DNA of 64,000 nucleotides, taken from Microthrixaceae bacterium (lineage in GTDB: Bacteria > Actinomycetota > Acidimicrobiia > Acidimicrobiales > Poriferisodalaceae). Positions 1 through 11,328 of the stretch are shown here, piece by piece. The notes under the pieces were generated by a model. It did not search any database and was not told where the DNA came from. It was given only the letters and a program-made list of their open reading frames with translations. Location of the stretch: NCBI GenBank assembly GCA_011523825.1, contig WTFX01000017.1, positions 142,195 to 206,194 on the forward strand, in the 5' to 3' direction. The position numbers were made by a program, and so were the translations under genes. Within the stretch, counting starts at the first letter, position 1. Each line of letters starts with the position of its first letter.

Positions 1-1
1 C

Positions 2-1147
2 GAGTCGGGATGGCTGGCAACATCGACCCCCGGCCGGTGGTGGCTGGACGCCGGCCTCGCTGACGAGAGCGCCGTGCTCTACCGGCGGCGATTCGAACTG
101 CCGGCTGAGGGAGTGGCCGACCTCGGCAGCCCCGACGGCACTGCAGACCGTGACGAGCGCTGGTGGTTCGTTGCGAACGGGCTCTGCGAACTGGGCCACC
201 TGTGGCTCGACGGCACCTACCTGGGTGACCTGCGCGGCCGCCACGCAGAGCACGCCTTCGAGGTGAGCCATCTGCTGCGCGCCAGCCCCGAGCACCTGGC
301 GGCGGTCGAGGCCTCACACGGGGCCGTCCGGGTGCCACAGAGCGAGGACGCGCAGGTGCAGATTGAGCGGACCGGGCCGGCGCGCATCCAACGCGTGCGT
401 GCGCTGGTCATCGAGGCCAGCCCTGACCGGGCCGTGCTGCGCATCGCCGCCACCGTCGACAGCGCCGCCACGCATCGCAGCGGGATCACCACGACGGTGC
501 TGCCCGCTGATGATCCCGACGCCGGCTGGTCCAAAGACGCCACCCGTCAGGTCGCATCGGTGGGCGACGGCCTGGCCCTGTCCGAGCCGGTGCTGGCGCG
601 GGGCCGCAACGAGCTGGAGTGGCTGGTCGCGCTGGAGCAGCCGTCGCTGTGGTGGCCAGCCGGGCTGGGCGACCAGGCGCTCCACTGCATCGACATCGAC
701 GTGGCCGTCGACGGACGCTCCAGCCACGCGGTCAGGCTCCCGACGGGAATCCGGACGGTGTCGGTCCGCCGCGGCAGGCTGGCAGTGAACGGCGAACCGC
801 ACCGGGACGGGCTCGACGCCCTGCGCGTCATCGAGCACGAGCTGAGCCACCCGGGCTTCTACGAGTCTGCGAACAGCGAAGGCCGGTTGCTGTGCCAGCA
901 GGTCACGCTCGATCCCAGCGTGTTCACCGGCGCAGAGCGCGGCCTGCGCGCGCTCGCTGCCCAGGCCGCCGCAGCAGCAGCCGATCACGCTGGCCACCAC
1001 CCCAGCGTCGCCGCCTGGCAGCAGATGCCTCTCCCGGGACGGAGACAGTGGCCACGCGCGTTGGGCCGGTGGGCATACCGCACCATGGCAAGCGCCATGC
1101 ATGCGGCCGATCCCACGCGTCCGGTGCTGCCTCCAGACCATCGCTGA
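2..1147 (+). CDS. Degenerate glycoside hydrolase family 2-like protein (5' partial)
   Basis: The frame is open to the left window edge, so the N-terminus is missing. The first visible residues (ATSTPGRWWLDAGL, then YRRRF) match the entry strand of the GH2 sugar-binding domain. A jelly-roll part (GHLWLDGTYLGDLRG) and an Ig-like part (SLWWPAGLGDQALH, then TGIRTV and VNGEPH) follow. The remains of the TIM barrel are recognisable (FYESANSEG, HHPSVAAW), but the protein ends soon after. The Asn-Glu acid/base pair that normally follows the HPS-W motif in beta-mannosidase-like enzymes is absent. It is probably catalytically dead, or a sugar-binding remnant. GTG at 74 lies inside the domain and is not the true start. 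The fold assignment is fairly secure; enzyme activity is doubtful. Confidence 0.6.
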   Translation, partial: ESGWLATSTPGRWWLDAGLADESAVLYRRRFELPAEGVADLGSPDGTADRDERWWFVANGLCELGHLWLDGTYLGDLRGRHAEHAFEVSHLLRASPEHLAAVEASHGAVRVPQSEDAQVQIERTGPARIQRVRALVIEASPDRAVLRIAATVDSAATHRSGITTTVLPADDPDAGWSKDATRQVASVGDGLALSEPVLARGRNELEWLVALEQPSLWWPAGLGDQALHCIDIDVAVDGRSSHAVRLPTGIRTVSVRRGRLAVNGEPHRDGLDALRVIEHELSHPGFYESANSEGRLLCQQVTLDPSVFTGAERGLRALAAQAAAAAADHAGHHPSVAAWQQMPLPGRRQWPRALGRWAYRTMASAMHAADPTRPVLPPDHR

Positions 1148-1180
1148 GGATCTGATCCCGCGCAACCTGGGCCTCGTCGG

Positions 1181-1219
1181 GTGAGCGCCGGCGCAGCGAA
1201 GCGAAGCCTCGGCGCTCGC
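1181..1219 (+). terminator. Hairpin after the GH2-like gene
   Basis: GAGCGCCG at 1183-1190 pairs perfectly with CGGCGCTC at 1210-1217. The stem extends by a G-C and a T-G pair. It lies 34 nt after the stop codon and has no U tract, so it could be a terminator or a leader structure before sdhC. Confidence 0.4.
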
Positions 1220-1233
1220 AAGGCATCTGCAAG

Positions 1234-1239
1234 TACCGT
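1234..1239 (+). promoter_or_regulatory. Possible -10 box of the sdhCAB operon
   Basis: TACCGT fits the actinobacterial TANNNT -10 pattern and sits in a small GTAC-C-GTAC palindrome. It would give a leader of about 68 nt ending in the GGGAGG ribosome-binding site of sdhC. No clear -35 box is visible. Confidence 0.35.
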
Positions 1240-1313
1240 ACGGCCCTGGCGCGAGCACCCCCCGTGGGCAGACCGCGCCGAACGCCGCACCACGCCACGC
1301 ACGGGAGGAACAC

Positions 1314-2153
1314 ATGGCGCCGACTGCCACGCAGGCCGCCGGGTCTGCACCGGTGTTCAAGACCAAGCGCCCGCTGCCGTTCCCGCTGAACATCTACCAG
1401 TCGGCGATCGGCCGCAAGTGGGTCATGGCCTGGACAGGCATCGGGCTGCTGGGCTTCGTGATCGTTCACATGATCGGCAACCTGCACCTCTACGAGGGCC
1501 CCTCGCGGATGTACGAGTACGCCGAGACGCTGCGCGACCTCGGCGGCGGGCTGCTGCCCCGCACGCTGCTGCTGTGGATCATGCGGGTGGGGCTGCTGGC
1601 GATGTTCGTGGTGCACCTGCACTCGGCCTACACGCTCAAGGAGCGCAGCCGGCTGGCCTCGGAGCGGGCGGGTTTCGTGGGCGGCGCCAAGAAGTACGCC
1701 TCCAAGCGCGACTACATCGCCGCCAACTACGCCTCGCGCACCATGCGCTGGACCGGCCCCATCGTGGGCCTGTACGTGCTGTTCCACCTGGCCGACCTGA
1801 CATGGGGCTGGTGGCTGGGCGACGCCTACGTGCGGGGCGATCCGTACCACAATGTGGTGGAGTCGCTGTCGAGCATCCCGGTGGCGATCCTGTACGTGGT
1901 GGCCAACGTGGCGCTGGCCGTCCACATCTTCCACGGCACCTGGAGCATGTTCCAGAGCCTCGGCGTGAACAACCCGCGCTACAACGGCCTGCGCCGCAAC
2001 CTGGCCACCGCGCTGGCCGGCGTGGTGCTGGTGGGCAACCTGTCTTTCCCGGTGCTGGTGCAGGCCGGGCTGGTCGACGAGGACAACCGGGAGTGCCCGG
2101 TCAACGACACCACCGGCCTGGAGTGTCTCGAGGAACAGGCGGAGGCGCACTGA
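1314..2153 (+). CDS. sdhC: Succinate dehydrogenase cytochrome b subunit (b558 type)
   Basis: This is the membrane anchor of succinate:quinone oxidoreductase, which passes electrons from the SdhB clusters through haem to (mena)quinone. It has 279 residues with five predicted membrane helices at about 38-58, 82-105, 143-163, 186-209 and 228-250. Candidate haem-ligand histidines lie within them (H52, H101, H158, H204/H207). The single five-helix subunit, with no separate sdhD, fits the di-haem type B enzymes. The ATG follows a GGGAGG ribosome-binding site. It is the first gene of the sdhCAB operon, and sdhA starts one base after its stop. Confidence 0.93.
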   Translation: MAPTATQAAGSAPVFKTKRPLPFPLNIYQSAIGRKWVMAWTGIGLLGFVIVHMIGNLHLYEGPSRMYEYAETLRDLGGGLLPRTLLLWIMRVGLLAMFVVHLHSAYTLKERSRLASERAGFVGGAKKYASKRDYIAANYASRTMRWTGPIVGLYVLFHLADLTWGWWLGDAYVRGDPYHNVVESLSSIPVAILYVVANVALAVHIFHGTWSMFQSLGVNNPRYNGLRRNLATALAGVVLVGNLSFPVLVQAGLVDEDNRECPVNDTTGLECLEEQAEAH

Positions 2154-2154
2154 C

Positions 2155-4106
<1,952 letters not shown>

Positions 4107-4110
<4 letters not shown>

Positions 4111-4922
4111 GCGGGGCAGACGGCGTGAATGGGCAGGCTGGCCAGGCGCACGGCGGCACCTTGAGCCTCACGCTGCGCATCTGGCGCCAGGACGGGCCCG
4201 ATGCGCCGGGACGGTTCCACACCTTCGACGCCCCGAACATCAGCGAGGACATGTCGTTCCTGGAGCTGCTCGACATCATCAACGAGCGGCTCATCGACGA
4301 CGGCGACGTCCCGATCGAGTTCGACCACGACTGCCGTGAGGGCATCTGCGGCATGTGCAGCCTGATGATCAACGGTCGGGCGCACGGGCACGAGCTGGCC
4401 ACCACCACCTGCCAGCTGCACATGCGCAAGTTCAGCGACGGCGACGTCATCACGGTGGAGCCGTTCCGGGCCAAGGCGTTCCCGGTGGTGCGCGACCTCG
4501 TGGTCGACCGCAGCTCGTTCGATCGCATCATCGAGGCCGGCGGCTACATCTCGGTCAACACCGGTGCGGTCGGCGACGCCAACCTGACGCCGGTGCCGAA
4601 GGAGGCCGCCGACACCTCCATGGACGCAGCGGCGTGCATCGGCTGCGGTGCATGCGTGGCGGCCTGCCCCAATTCGGCGGCGCAGCTGTTCACCTCGGCA
4701 AAGCTGGCACATCTCAACCTGATCCCCCAGGGTCAGCCTCAGCGCTGGGAGCGCACTGAGGCCATGGTGGAGACGATGGAGCAGTTCTTCGGCTCGTGCA
4801 CCAATCACGGCGAGTGCACGGAGGCCTGCCCGAAGGAGATCAGCCTCGACTTCATCGCGTTCATGAACCGCGACTACGTCAAGGCCAAGATCAAGAACCG
4901 CAAGCTGACCGGCCAGGGCTGA
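4107..4922 (+). CDS. sdhB: Succinate dehydrogenase iron-sulfur subunit
   Basis: This subunit carries electrons from SdhA to the cytochrome b subunit. It starts at GTG 4107, whose last two bases plus A form the sdhA stop (GTGA overlap). The open frame continues far upstream but is not coding there. The protein has 271 residues. The [2Fe-2S] ligands lie in CREGICGMC at about 76-84 with a later Cys in TTCQLH. The cluster-binding motifs [12 protein letters not shown] (about 177) and [12 protein letters not shown] (about 231) follow. It is the last gene of the operon, and a hairpin overlaps its stop codon. Confidence 0.94.
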
Positions 4923-4931
4923 GCCGGTCAG
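4905..4931 (+). terminator. Hairpin overlapping the sdhB stop codon
   Basis: CTGACCGGC (4905-4913) pairs perfectly with GCCGGTCAG (4923-4931). The 9-nt loop contains the sdhB stop codon. There is no U tract. The position at the operon end and before a new promoter suggests transcription termination. Confidence 0.5.
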
Positions 4932-4951
4932 GCGCAGCTCGCAGGCGTGGC

Positions 4952-4957
4952 TAACGT
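4952..4957 (+). promoter_or_regulatory. -10 box for a leaderless CWB2/PD40 gene
   Basis: TAACGT lies 9 nt before the GTG at 4967. The spacing places the transcription start at the start codon. The next paralog has the same arrangement with TAGCGT. Confidence 0.55.
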
Positions 4958-4966
4958 GCCGCGTTC

Positions 4967-7324
4967 GTGGAGACTTCGCCCGTGACGCGCCAAGGCCTGC
5001 CCCGCTCGAGAACCGTCAAGGCTGCAGTGGCGCTGGTCGCGGCGCTGGCGCTTGCTCTGCCTGCCGTGCCGGCTGCGGCGCAGCGTGCATCGAACCTGGT
5101 GCGCAGCGGGCCGAATCTGACGCTGGTGGTGGCGAGCTGCCCCGGCCCCGCCGACAACGCGGTCGCCGAGGCGCTGGCGGCCCACGCCCGCAACGCGGCA
5201 AAGGTGTGCGTTGATCCGAGCGGCCTGTCTCCGGACACCGCCGCGCTGATCGCCGACTTCGCACCCGACCGCGTGATCGTGGCGGGCGGCGAGGTTGTGG
5301 TGCCGCCTGCAGTGATGGCCGAGCTGACGGAAGCCGTGCGAGCGGCGTACCGCTGGGCAATCGTCGAGCGCCTCGACGGCGCCACCCGGATCGACACCGC
5401 CGCACTGGCGGCGCGCTTGTCGCTGGAACACCCCGACGTGGCCGGGCCCAACGCAGTCACCCTCATCGTGGCCAACGGCTGGAACGGCAGCGAGGTCCGC
5501 ACAGCGGCCGACGTTGCCGAGCAGATTGCCGATGCTGCCGTTGCCTACATCTCGCCTCGCACGATTGCGGACGGTCTGCCCGCTGCCACGGCTGCGCTGA
5601 TCGCCGACTACCGGCCTGCCCGGGTCGTCGTGGTGGGCCTGCCAGACGAGGCGGGGTCGGTCACCGAGGCGGCAATCGAAGCAACACTCGACGCACACGA
5701 GCTGACCGTGGACATTGAGCGAGTCGCCGAAGCCGGCGAACCTCGCTTCTTCACTCCCGAGGCGTCGCCGACGGTCGAGCGGGCCCGCGAGATCTTCACG
5801 TCCATCGTCGAGGGCACGCACCGGCCCGGAGCGCTGACCGACGAGCAAGCACCGGTCCTGGCGGCGAGCTCGGCGCGCGGCCCCCTGGGCTCGGAGCGCG
5901 GACACCGGCTCTGGACGGTTCGCGCTGACGGCTCGGGGCGCCAGCTGCACTCGACAGAACACCGGGGCTGGGCGTGGAACCCGAGCAGCGGCCAGTTGAG
6001 CTGGACCGGCCTCGACGGACGGCTGCGAGTCTCCGGGCTCGCCGGCGACGACAGCGTCCTGTTCGAACCGGGTCAGTACCCGGCCTGGTCGCCCGATGGC
6101 AGCCACGTCGTCTCCTTCAGCTTCGCTGGACCCTCCGCATTCGGTGCCCGCAACCGCACGACGGCGCACATTGCCGCCGCGGACGGGCGAGGTCTCCGGC
6201 GAATCGGCCTGGTCGACTACCGCACGTTCCTCTATGCAGACTTGCCCCTGTCGGCATGGTCTCCGGACGGGAAGCACTTCGCCTACGTCGAGCTGGTCGC
6301 CGAGGGCGACACCGGCGACACGACTCCGGTCGCCCGCATCTGGTCGACCGATGCATCGGCGCCGGCCGTCACCCTGGGCCCCGGCGTGACCTTCCTGGGC
6401 TGGTCACCCGATGGCAGCCACTTCGCCTACGGCACCCCGAGCGACTGCGACGGCAACGGGCGAGACGAGAGCCAGAACCTGTGGATCGCCCGGTCCGACG
6501 GCAGCGACGCCCGCGACCTGGGCTTCATCCAGCGCATCCAGTGGCGCCTGCTGTACGTGTGGTCGCCCGATGGCGCCCATGTCGCCTACGAGTCGCTCGA
6601 CCCGGCCGACTGCTCGCAGCACCTGAAGGTGACGACGGTCGGCGGCAAGGCCACCGCGCTCGAGCCGATTGCCGAGGGCCGGCTGCTCGGCTGGTCGCCC
6701 AACGGCACGCACTTGGGCTACGGGATCACGGTGGGCACCCCGGGCAAGGGCGTCCCGCTGCGTGAGCACGCGTGGGTGGTGCGGCTCGACGGCAGCGACC
6801 GGCGCGAGCTGGGCGAGGCCAAGCCCAGCGTGTTCGGGTCGGTGCTGTGGTCCTTCGACGGAGATCACTTGGCCTATACCGAGACGCTGCGTGGCCCCGA
6901 TGGCAACGTCATCGGCAGCCGGCCGGTTGTGCAGCGAGCCGACGGCCTCGGCGGAGCGACGGCCATCGCCGAGCAGGGGAACATCGTGGCTTGGTCGCCG
7001 ATCGACCAGCGCCTGGCCTATGTCTCGCACCACGACGAAGACGGCGACGGCACCACCGATCGGCGTGCGCTGCGAGTCCACACCGCCGGTGCGCCGGATG
7101 CAGACGTGACCCTCGTGTACGAGCTGTCCGACATCACCTTGGGCGGGCGTTGGTCGCCCGACGGCCGCTTCATGGGGTACGTGTCGGGACCCACCGAGCT
7201 CCTGCTGGACTGGTTCATCAATCGCCGGCGTGGCTCGGATGCATGGGTCGTGGCCACGAACGAACCGCGCTGGACGCACCGTGTGGTCACCGACATCACC
7301 TGGGGCGAGTGGCAGCCTCGCTGA
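4967..7324 (+). CDS. Exported CWB2-like protein with PD40/TolB-type propeller (copy 1)
   Basis: An N-terminal signal peptide (hydrophobic about 17-37, ending AVPAAAQ) is followed by a divergent CWB2-like region at about 40-260. It is recognisable from RVIVAGGEVVVPPAVMAEL and RLDGATRIDTAALAARL. Eight WSPDG-type PD40 blades fill about 360-780 (for example WSPDGSHVV, WSPDGKHFAYVE, WSPDGSHFAYG). The CWB2 part should attach to wall polymers, and the propeller probably binds protein or glycan. No enzyme domain is visible. The GTG at 4967 is supported by a -10 box 9 nt upstream; GTG 4982 is an alternative. It is the first of a tandem pair with the gene at 7369. Confidence 0.75.
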   Translation: METSPVTRQGLPRSRTVKAAVALVAALALALPAVPAAAQRASNLVRSGPNLTLVVASCPGPADNAVAEALAAHARNAAKVCVDPSGLSPDTAALIADFAPDRVIVAGGEVVVPPAVMAELTEAVRAAYRWAIVERLDGATRIDTAALAARLSLEHPDVAGPNAVTLIVANGWNGSEVRTAADVAEQIADAAVAYISPRTIADGLPAATAALIADYRPARVVVVGLPDEAGSVTEAAIEATLDAHELTVDIERVAEAGEPRFFTPEASPTVERAREIFTSIVEGTHRPGALTDEQAPVLAASSARGPLGSERGHRLWTVRADGSGRQLHSTEHRGWAWNPSSGQLSWTGLDGRLRVSGLAGDDSVLFEPGQYPAWSPDGSHVVSFSFAGPSAFGARNRTTAHIAAADGRGLRRIGLVDYRTFLYADLPLSAWSPDGKHFAYVELVAEGDTGDTTPVARIWSTDASAPAVTLGPGVTFLGWSPDGSHFAYGTPSDCDGNGRDESQNLWIARSDGSDARDLGFIQRIQWRLLYVWSPDGAHVAYESLDPADCSQHLKVTTVGGKATALEPIAEGRLLGWSPNGTHLGYGITVGTPGKGVPLREHAWVVRLDGSDRRELGEAKPSVFGSVLWSFDGDHLAYTETLRGPDGNVIGSRPVVQRADGLGGATAIAEQGNIVAWSPIDQRLAYVSHHDEDGDGTTDRRALRVHTAGAPDADVTLVYELSDITLGGRWSPDGRFMGYVSGPTELLLDWFINRRRGSDAWVVATNEPRWTHRVVTDITWGEWQPR

Positions 7325-7353
7325 GCGGAGCCAGAGCACCGTCGACCCACCGC

Positions 7354-7359
7354 TAGCGT
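7354..7359 (+). promoter_or_regulatory. -10 box for the second CWB2/PD40 gene
   Basis: TAGCGT lies 9 nt before ATG 7369, with no ribosome-binding site between them. This is the same layout as upstream of 4967. Confidence 0.55.
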
Positions 7360-7368
7360 GTCGCCTCG

Positions 7369-9783
7369 ATGACGACCCCACACGCATATGCGAATCCTCA
7401 CGCGGCGCCGGACCAGCGGGCAAAGCGGCGAGCGCGGCCTGCCGCTGCTGCGCTGGCGACACTGGCTTTCCTGCTGGGCTCGGTCGTGCTGGCGGCACCC
7501 GCAGCAGCGCACGAGTCTCCAGCGAATCTGGTGCGTCATGGACCCAACCTCACGCTGGTGCTGGCGAACTGCGAACGCTCGGCCGACACGGCCACAGCCG
7601 CCGAGCTGGCTCGCCATTCCCGCAACGCGGCCGTAGCGTGCGTGGGCGCCGACGGGGTACCCGAAGAGCTCACGGCGCTCATCACAGAGTTCGAGCCTGA
7701 CCGCGTGGTGGTCATCGGCGGCCCGGCGGCGGTGCCGCCGGCGGTCATGGATGAGTTGACAGCAGCCGTGCGTACGGCCTACCGCTGGGCCGTGATCCAG
7801 CAGCTGGACGGCACCACTCGTGCCGAGACTTCTGCTGCGGCCGCCCGCATCGTGCTGGACACGCCCGAGCGCGTGGGCCTCGACACCGTGGTGCTGATCG
7901 TGGCCGACGGCTGGAACGACGCAGACGTGAACACGGCGAGAGAATTCGCCGCAGGATTCTCCGATGTCGCCATCACGTACTTCTCGCCCTCCACGATCGC
8001 CGACGGCCTGTCTGAAGCCACGGCATCGCTGATCGCCGACTACCGGCCGGCGCGGATCGTGTTCGCCGGACCCCCCGACGAAGCGGGCCTCGCCGCCGAG
8101 GCCGCGATCGAGGCGGTGCTGGAGGGCATCGAGTCCGACATCACCGTGGAACGCGTTGCCCTCGCAACCGACACGCCGTCTCCTGCCGTCGACACCGCAA
8201 TGCTCACCAGCACCGCACGCACGACGTTCGAGGCCATCAGCAGGGGTGTGCGAGTCCGACCCGCTGCCGCCGACGAGGGCGACGGCCCGCCGTTCCTGGC
8301 GCTCACCAAGGCATCGGGCATCCGCGGCGTCGGCTCGACGCTGTTCACCGTCCGGGCGGACGGCAGCGACCGAGTGCTGCGCACCGTCGATCACAACGGC
8401 TGGGAATGGGACTACAGCGACGGGCAGCGGCTGGCGTGGGCCGACGACGAAATGCGGGTGATGGCTGCGACCCCCGACGGCGACGGCGAGCTGCTGGCTG
8501 AGCAGGGCACGTGGCCGTGGTGGTCGCCCGACGGCAGCCACCTCATCATCTGGAACAACGCCGACACCAACGACAACGACCGCCTCGATTCCTTCGAGGC
8601 ATTGCTGTACGACGACACAGGCCAAGAGCAACGCAGCTTGGGCCAGATGGATGCACGCACTTGGTACTACGGCGACATCGCAGATTTCATCTGGTCGCGC
8701 GACGGCGCCTACTTGGCGTATGTCACTGACAACATCGATCCCGAGACGGGCGAGGAGGTCAACGAGGCACGCATCGAGCCGACCGACGGCAGCGCCCAGC
8801 CGGTCACGCTGGCTGACGACGCCATCATCGTGCGCTGGTCGCCAGACAGCAGGCACCTCCTCTATGCAACGCCCGCCGAGTGCGGCGACGGAGTGACCAG
8901 GAACATCTGGGACCTGTGGGTGGTGGCCGCCGACGGCAGCGATCCACGCCGCGTCGACATCGTCGAGTATCCCGCGTGGGGCGTGCTCATCATCCGTCCG
9001 TGGTCGCCTGACGGGAAGCACATCGCATATGAATCGGTCGACCCGCAGGACTGTTCGACTGAGCTGCGCGTCACCTCCGTGGACGGAGATGCGGAACCCG
9101 TCACCATCGCAGCCGACGTCGACTTCCTGGGGTGGTCGCCCGACAGCACCTACCTCGAATACGGCGAGGAGACAGACCAGCCGGTGACCGACTACCTGCT
9201 GCCCGAGCTGTCGTGGGTGGCCCATCGCGACGGGAGCTCGAAGCGGTTCATCGGCGAGGTGTCCCCGTCGGTGTACGGCTGGATCTTCTGGTCGGAGGAC
9301 GGCACGTACATCTCCTACACCGAGATGCTGCGCGACGCCGACGACAACGTGACAGGTTTGGTCGCCCGCACCGAGCGAGCCGACGGCATGGGTGAGACAA
9401 GCACGTTGACCGAAGCCGGCAACTCGCTGGCGTGGTCGGACGACGGCCGTGTCGCGTATGTGGCGCAGCATGACGACGACGATGACGGCGTGCCCGATCG
9501 GGAAGCGCTATACCTGCACACGCCGGGCTCGCCCAACGACGACGTTCAGCTCGTGCACACGCTGCCCGCGGCGCTGACCAGGGTGGCCATCTGGTCGCCG
9601 GACGACAGCCACCTCATCTACGCGTCCGGCACTGCCGAGTCGCTGATCGGCTGGATCCGGGATCGCGGGCGCGGGGTTGACGTCTGGGGCATCCAGACCG
9701 GGCAGCCCCGCTGGATGCATCGTCTGGTCACCGATGTCACCTGGGGCGACTGGCAGCCCCAGCCTGAATCGGACGACGAGTAG
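7369..9783 (+). CDS. Exported CWB2-like protein with PD40/TolB-type propeller (copy 2)
   Basis: This is a paralog of the preceding gene over its whole length (804 residues). The N-terminus has a signal peptide ending near LAAPAAAHE. The CWB2-like region (RVVVIGGPAAVPPAVMDEL, QLDGTTRAETSAAAARI) is followed by eight WSPD-type propeller blades, including WSPDGSHLII, WSRDGAYLAYV and WSPDSRHLLYA. Insertions between blades align with those of copy 1, and the C-termini match (VTDVTWGDWQP against VTDITWGEWQP). Copy 2 has a short acidic extension, PESDDE. The function is probably surface attachment with a binding propeller. The two copies arose by tandem duplication and then diverged. Confidence 0.75.
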   Translation: MTTPHAYANPHAAPDQRAKRRARPAAAALATLAFLLGSVVLAAPAAAHESPANLVRHGPNLTLVLANCERSADTATAAELARHSRNAAVACVGADGVPEELTALITEFEPDRVVVIGGPAAVPPAVMDELTAAVRTAYRWAVIQQLDGTTRAETSAAAARIVLDTPERVGLDTVVLIVADGWNDADVNTAREFAAGFSDVAITYFSPSTIADGLSEATASLIADYRPARIVFAGPPDEAGLAAEAAIEAVLEGIESDITVERVALATDTPSPAVDTAMLTSTARTTFEAISRGVRVRPAAADEGDGPPFLALTKASGIRGVGSTLFTVRADGSDRVLRTVDHNGWEWDYSDGQRLAWADDEMRVMAATPDGDGELLAEQGTWPWWSPDGSHLIIWNNADTNDNDRLDSFEALLYDDTGQEQRSLGQMDARTWYYGDIADFIWSRDGAYLAYVTDNIDPETGEEVNEARIEPTDGSAQPVTLADDAIIVRWSPDSRHLLYATPAECGDGVTRNIWDLWVVAADGSDPRRVDIVEYPAWGVLIIRPWSPDGKHIAYESVDPQDCSTELRVTSVDGDAEPVTIAADVDFLGWSPDSTYLEYGEETDQPVTDYLLPELSWVAHRDGSSKRFIGEVSPSVYGWIFWSEDGTYISYTEMLRDADDNVTGLVARTERADGMGETSTLTEAGNSLAWSDDGRVAYVAQHDDDDDGVPDREALYLHTPGSPNDDVQLVHTLPAALTRVAIWSPDDSHLIYASGTAESLIGWIRDRGRGVDVWGIQTGQPRWMHRLVTDVTWGDWQPQPESDDE

Positions 9784-9806
9784 GTCGCGGGTCTGCCCCA
9801 GCCACG

Positions 9807-11264
9807 TCAGGGCGTCGGAGACTCAAGGCGGGAGACTGTTCCCGCAGCGCTGAGCGCGTAGAGCTCGCCGTTGGCGTCTTCGCCGAAGGACACGAGCGAG
9901 TTGGGCGGTACGGATACGCCGAGATCGATGCGCTCGGCTGTGCCGTCGGCGCCGCGGACGAGGCCCCACAGATCGCCCGTGCAGTAGTCGCCGAACACGT
10001 AGGTGCCTTGGAGCGCCGGAATGGCGCTGCCCCGGTAGACGTAGCCGCCGGTTACCGAACAGCCATCGTCGTGGGTGTAGGTGTAGACGGGGAAGACGAG
10101 ATCGGGGGGCGTCCCGCCGCGCGAGAACCGCTCGTTGCCTTCGAACAGCGGCCAGCCGAGGTTGGCGCCCGGCGACCAGCCGTCCGCTGCTGGGAGCACG
10201 TGGATCTCCTCGATGCGGTTCTGGCCGACGTCGGCGATCCAGAGGTCGCCGGTGAGCCGGTCGAACGAGAACCGCCACGGGTTGCGGGCGCCGTACGCCC
10301 AGACCTCTGGTGCATCGCCGGACGCGAAGGGATTGCCGACCGGAATCCCGTAGCCCTGCCCTGAGGCGGGGTTGGGGTCGATGCGAGCGATGGCGGCCAG
10401 CAAGGTGTCGCGGTCCTGGCCCTGGCCGAAGACGTCGTCGGCCCCGCCGCCGTCGCCGAAGCCGATCCACAGGTTGCCGTCGGGCCCGAACGTCAGATCG
10501 CCGCCGTTGTGGTTGCACGCCGGCTGATCGAGCGCCAGCAGCACCCGGCGCCGGTCGGTCTGGGGCGTCTCGCCGTCCATGGGCATCACGGCGATGCGGC
10601 TGTTGCGGGCCGTGTCGGTGTAGCTGAGGTAGAGCTGCGATCCGTCAGGGCTGAAGGCGATGCCGAGCAGGCCGTTCTCGCATCCTTCGCTGACTCTCGA
10701 ACCGATGTCGACCACGAGCTGCGGAGCGGCACCGGCCTCAGCCCCGCCCTCGGCGTCTCGGCTGTCGGCGGGGTCCAGCAGCCACACCTGCCCGGTCAGC
10801 GTGGCCACATACCGCTGGCCCGTCCCGGGCCGAGCCGCGAGCGCAATCGGCACCGGCACGTCCGCCACGGGCACGAGCGCGAACCTGGTCTCGGCGAGTG
10901 ACGGGGCGGTGACGGGCGGCGCGCTTGGCTGCGTCGGCAGCGTCGATCCCGGCACCGTGCCTGCGCCGTCTGGATCGTCTGCGTCGATTGATATGCCCGA
11001 CGAACGCGACTCGTCGGCAGTCACCGAGACGGGTGCTGTGTTCCCAGGAATGTTGCCAGTGCTTCCGGGCGCGGGATCGGGACTCGCTGGTGAGTCGGCG
11101 GTCCGCAGCGCTGGGGGTGCAGTCACCACAGGCGTCGCCGGGGCGAATGCGGGGCCCACCGTCTCCGAGAACGTCCGCCCGGCACCATCGCCCGAGGTCG
11201 TTGCGCACGCACCAGCCAGGAGCGCGACCGCAATCAGCGCTGCTGTCGCTCGTGCCGGCCTCAC
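9807..11264 (-). CDS. Lipoprotein PQQ-dependent sugar dehydrogenase (glucose/sorbosone dehydrogenase family)
   Basis: The protein has 485 residues. A lipoprotein signal (LIAVALLAGAC, Cys at about 19) is followed by a Pro/Ala/Thr-rich linker to about 120, then a six-bladed GSDH-type propeller (PF07995). Family motifs include GLLGIAFSPDGSQLYLSYTD, ACNHNGGDLTFGPDGNLWIG, GARNPWRFSFD and IADVGQNRIEEI. Members oxidise aldose sugars or polyols outside the membrane with PQQ, though many relatives have no known substrate. The GTG at 11264 was chosen because a TACGGT -10 box lies 8 nt upstream and the lipobox then falls at the right distance. It is divergent from the flavin protein at 11329. Confidence 0.8.
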   Translation of the reverse strand: MRPARATAALIAVALLAGACATTSGDGAGRTFSETVGPAFAPATPVVTAPPALRTADSPASPDPAPGSTGNIPGNTAPVSVTADESRSSGISIDADDPDGAGTVPGSTLPTQPSAPPVTAPSLAETRFALVPVADVPVPIALAARPGTGQRYVATLTGQVWLLDPADSRDAEGGAEAGAAPQLVVDIGSRVSEGCENGLLGIAFSPDGSQLYLSYTDTARNSRIAVMPMDGETPQTDRRRVLLALDQPACNHNGGDLTFGPDGNLWIGFGDGGGADDVFGQGQDRDTLLAAIARIDPNPASGQGYGIPVGNPFASGDAPEVWAYGARNPWRFSFDRLTGDLWIADVGQNRIEEIHVLPAADGWSPGANLGWPLFEGNERFSRGGTPPDLVFPVYTYTHDDGCSVTGGYVYRGSAIPALQGTYVFGDYCTGDLWGLVRGADGTAERIDLGVSVPPNSLVSFGEDANGELYALSAAGTVSRLESPTP

Positions 11265-11272
11265 GGTGGCCG

Positions 11273-11278
11273 ACCGTA
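11273..11278 (-). promoter_or_regulatory. -10 box for the leaderless lipoprotein gene
   Basis: TACGGT on the minus strand lies 8 nt before GTG 11264, with no Shine-Dalgarno sequence in between. Confidence 0.5.
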
Positions 11279-11328
11279 CCCACAGCGCTGGTGCAGAATC
11301 ACGCAGGACGAACAGCGGAGGTGGCCAG

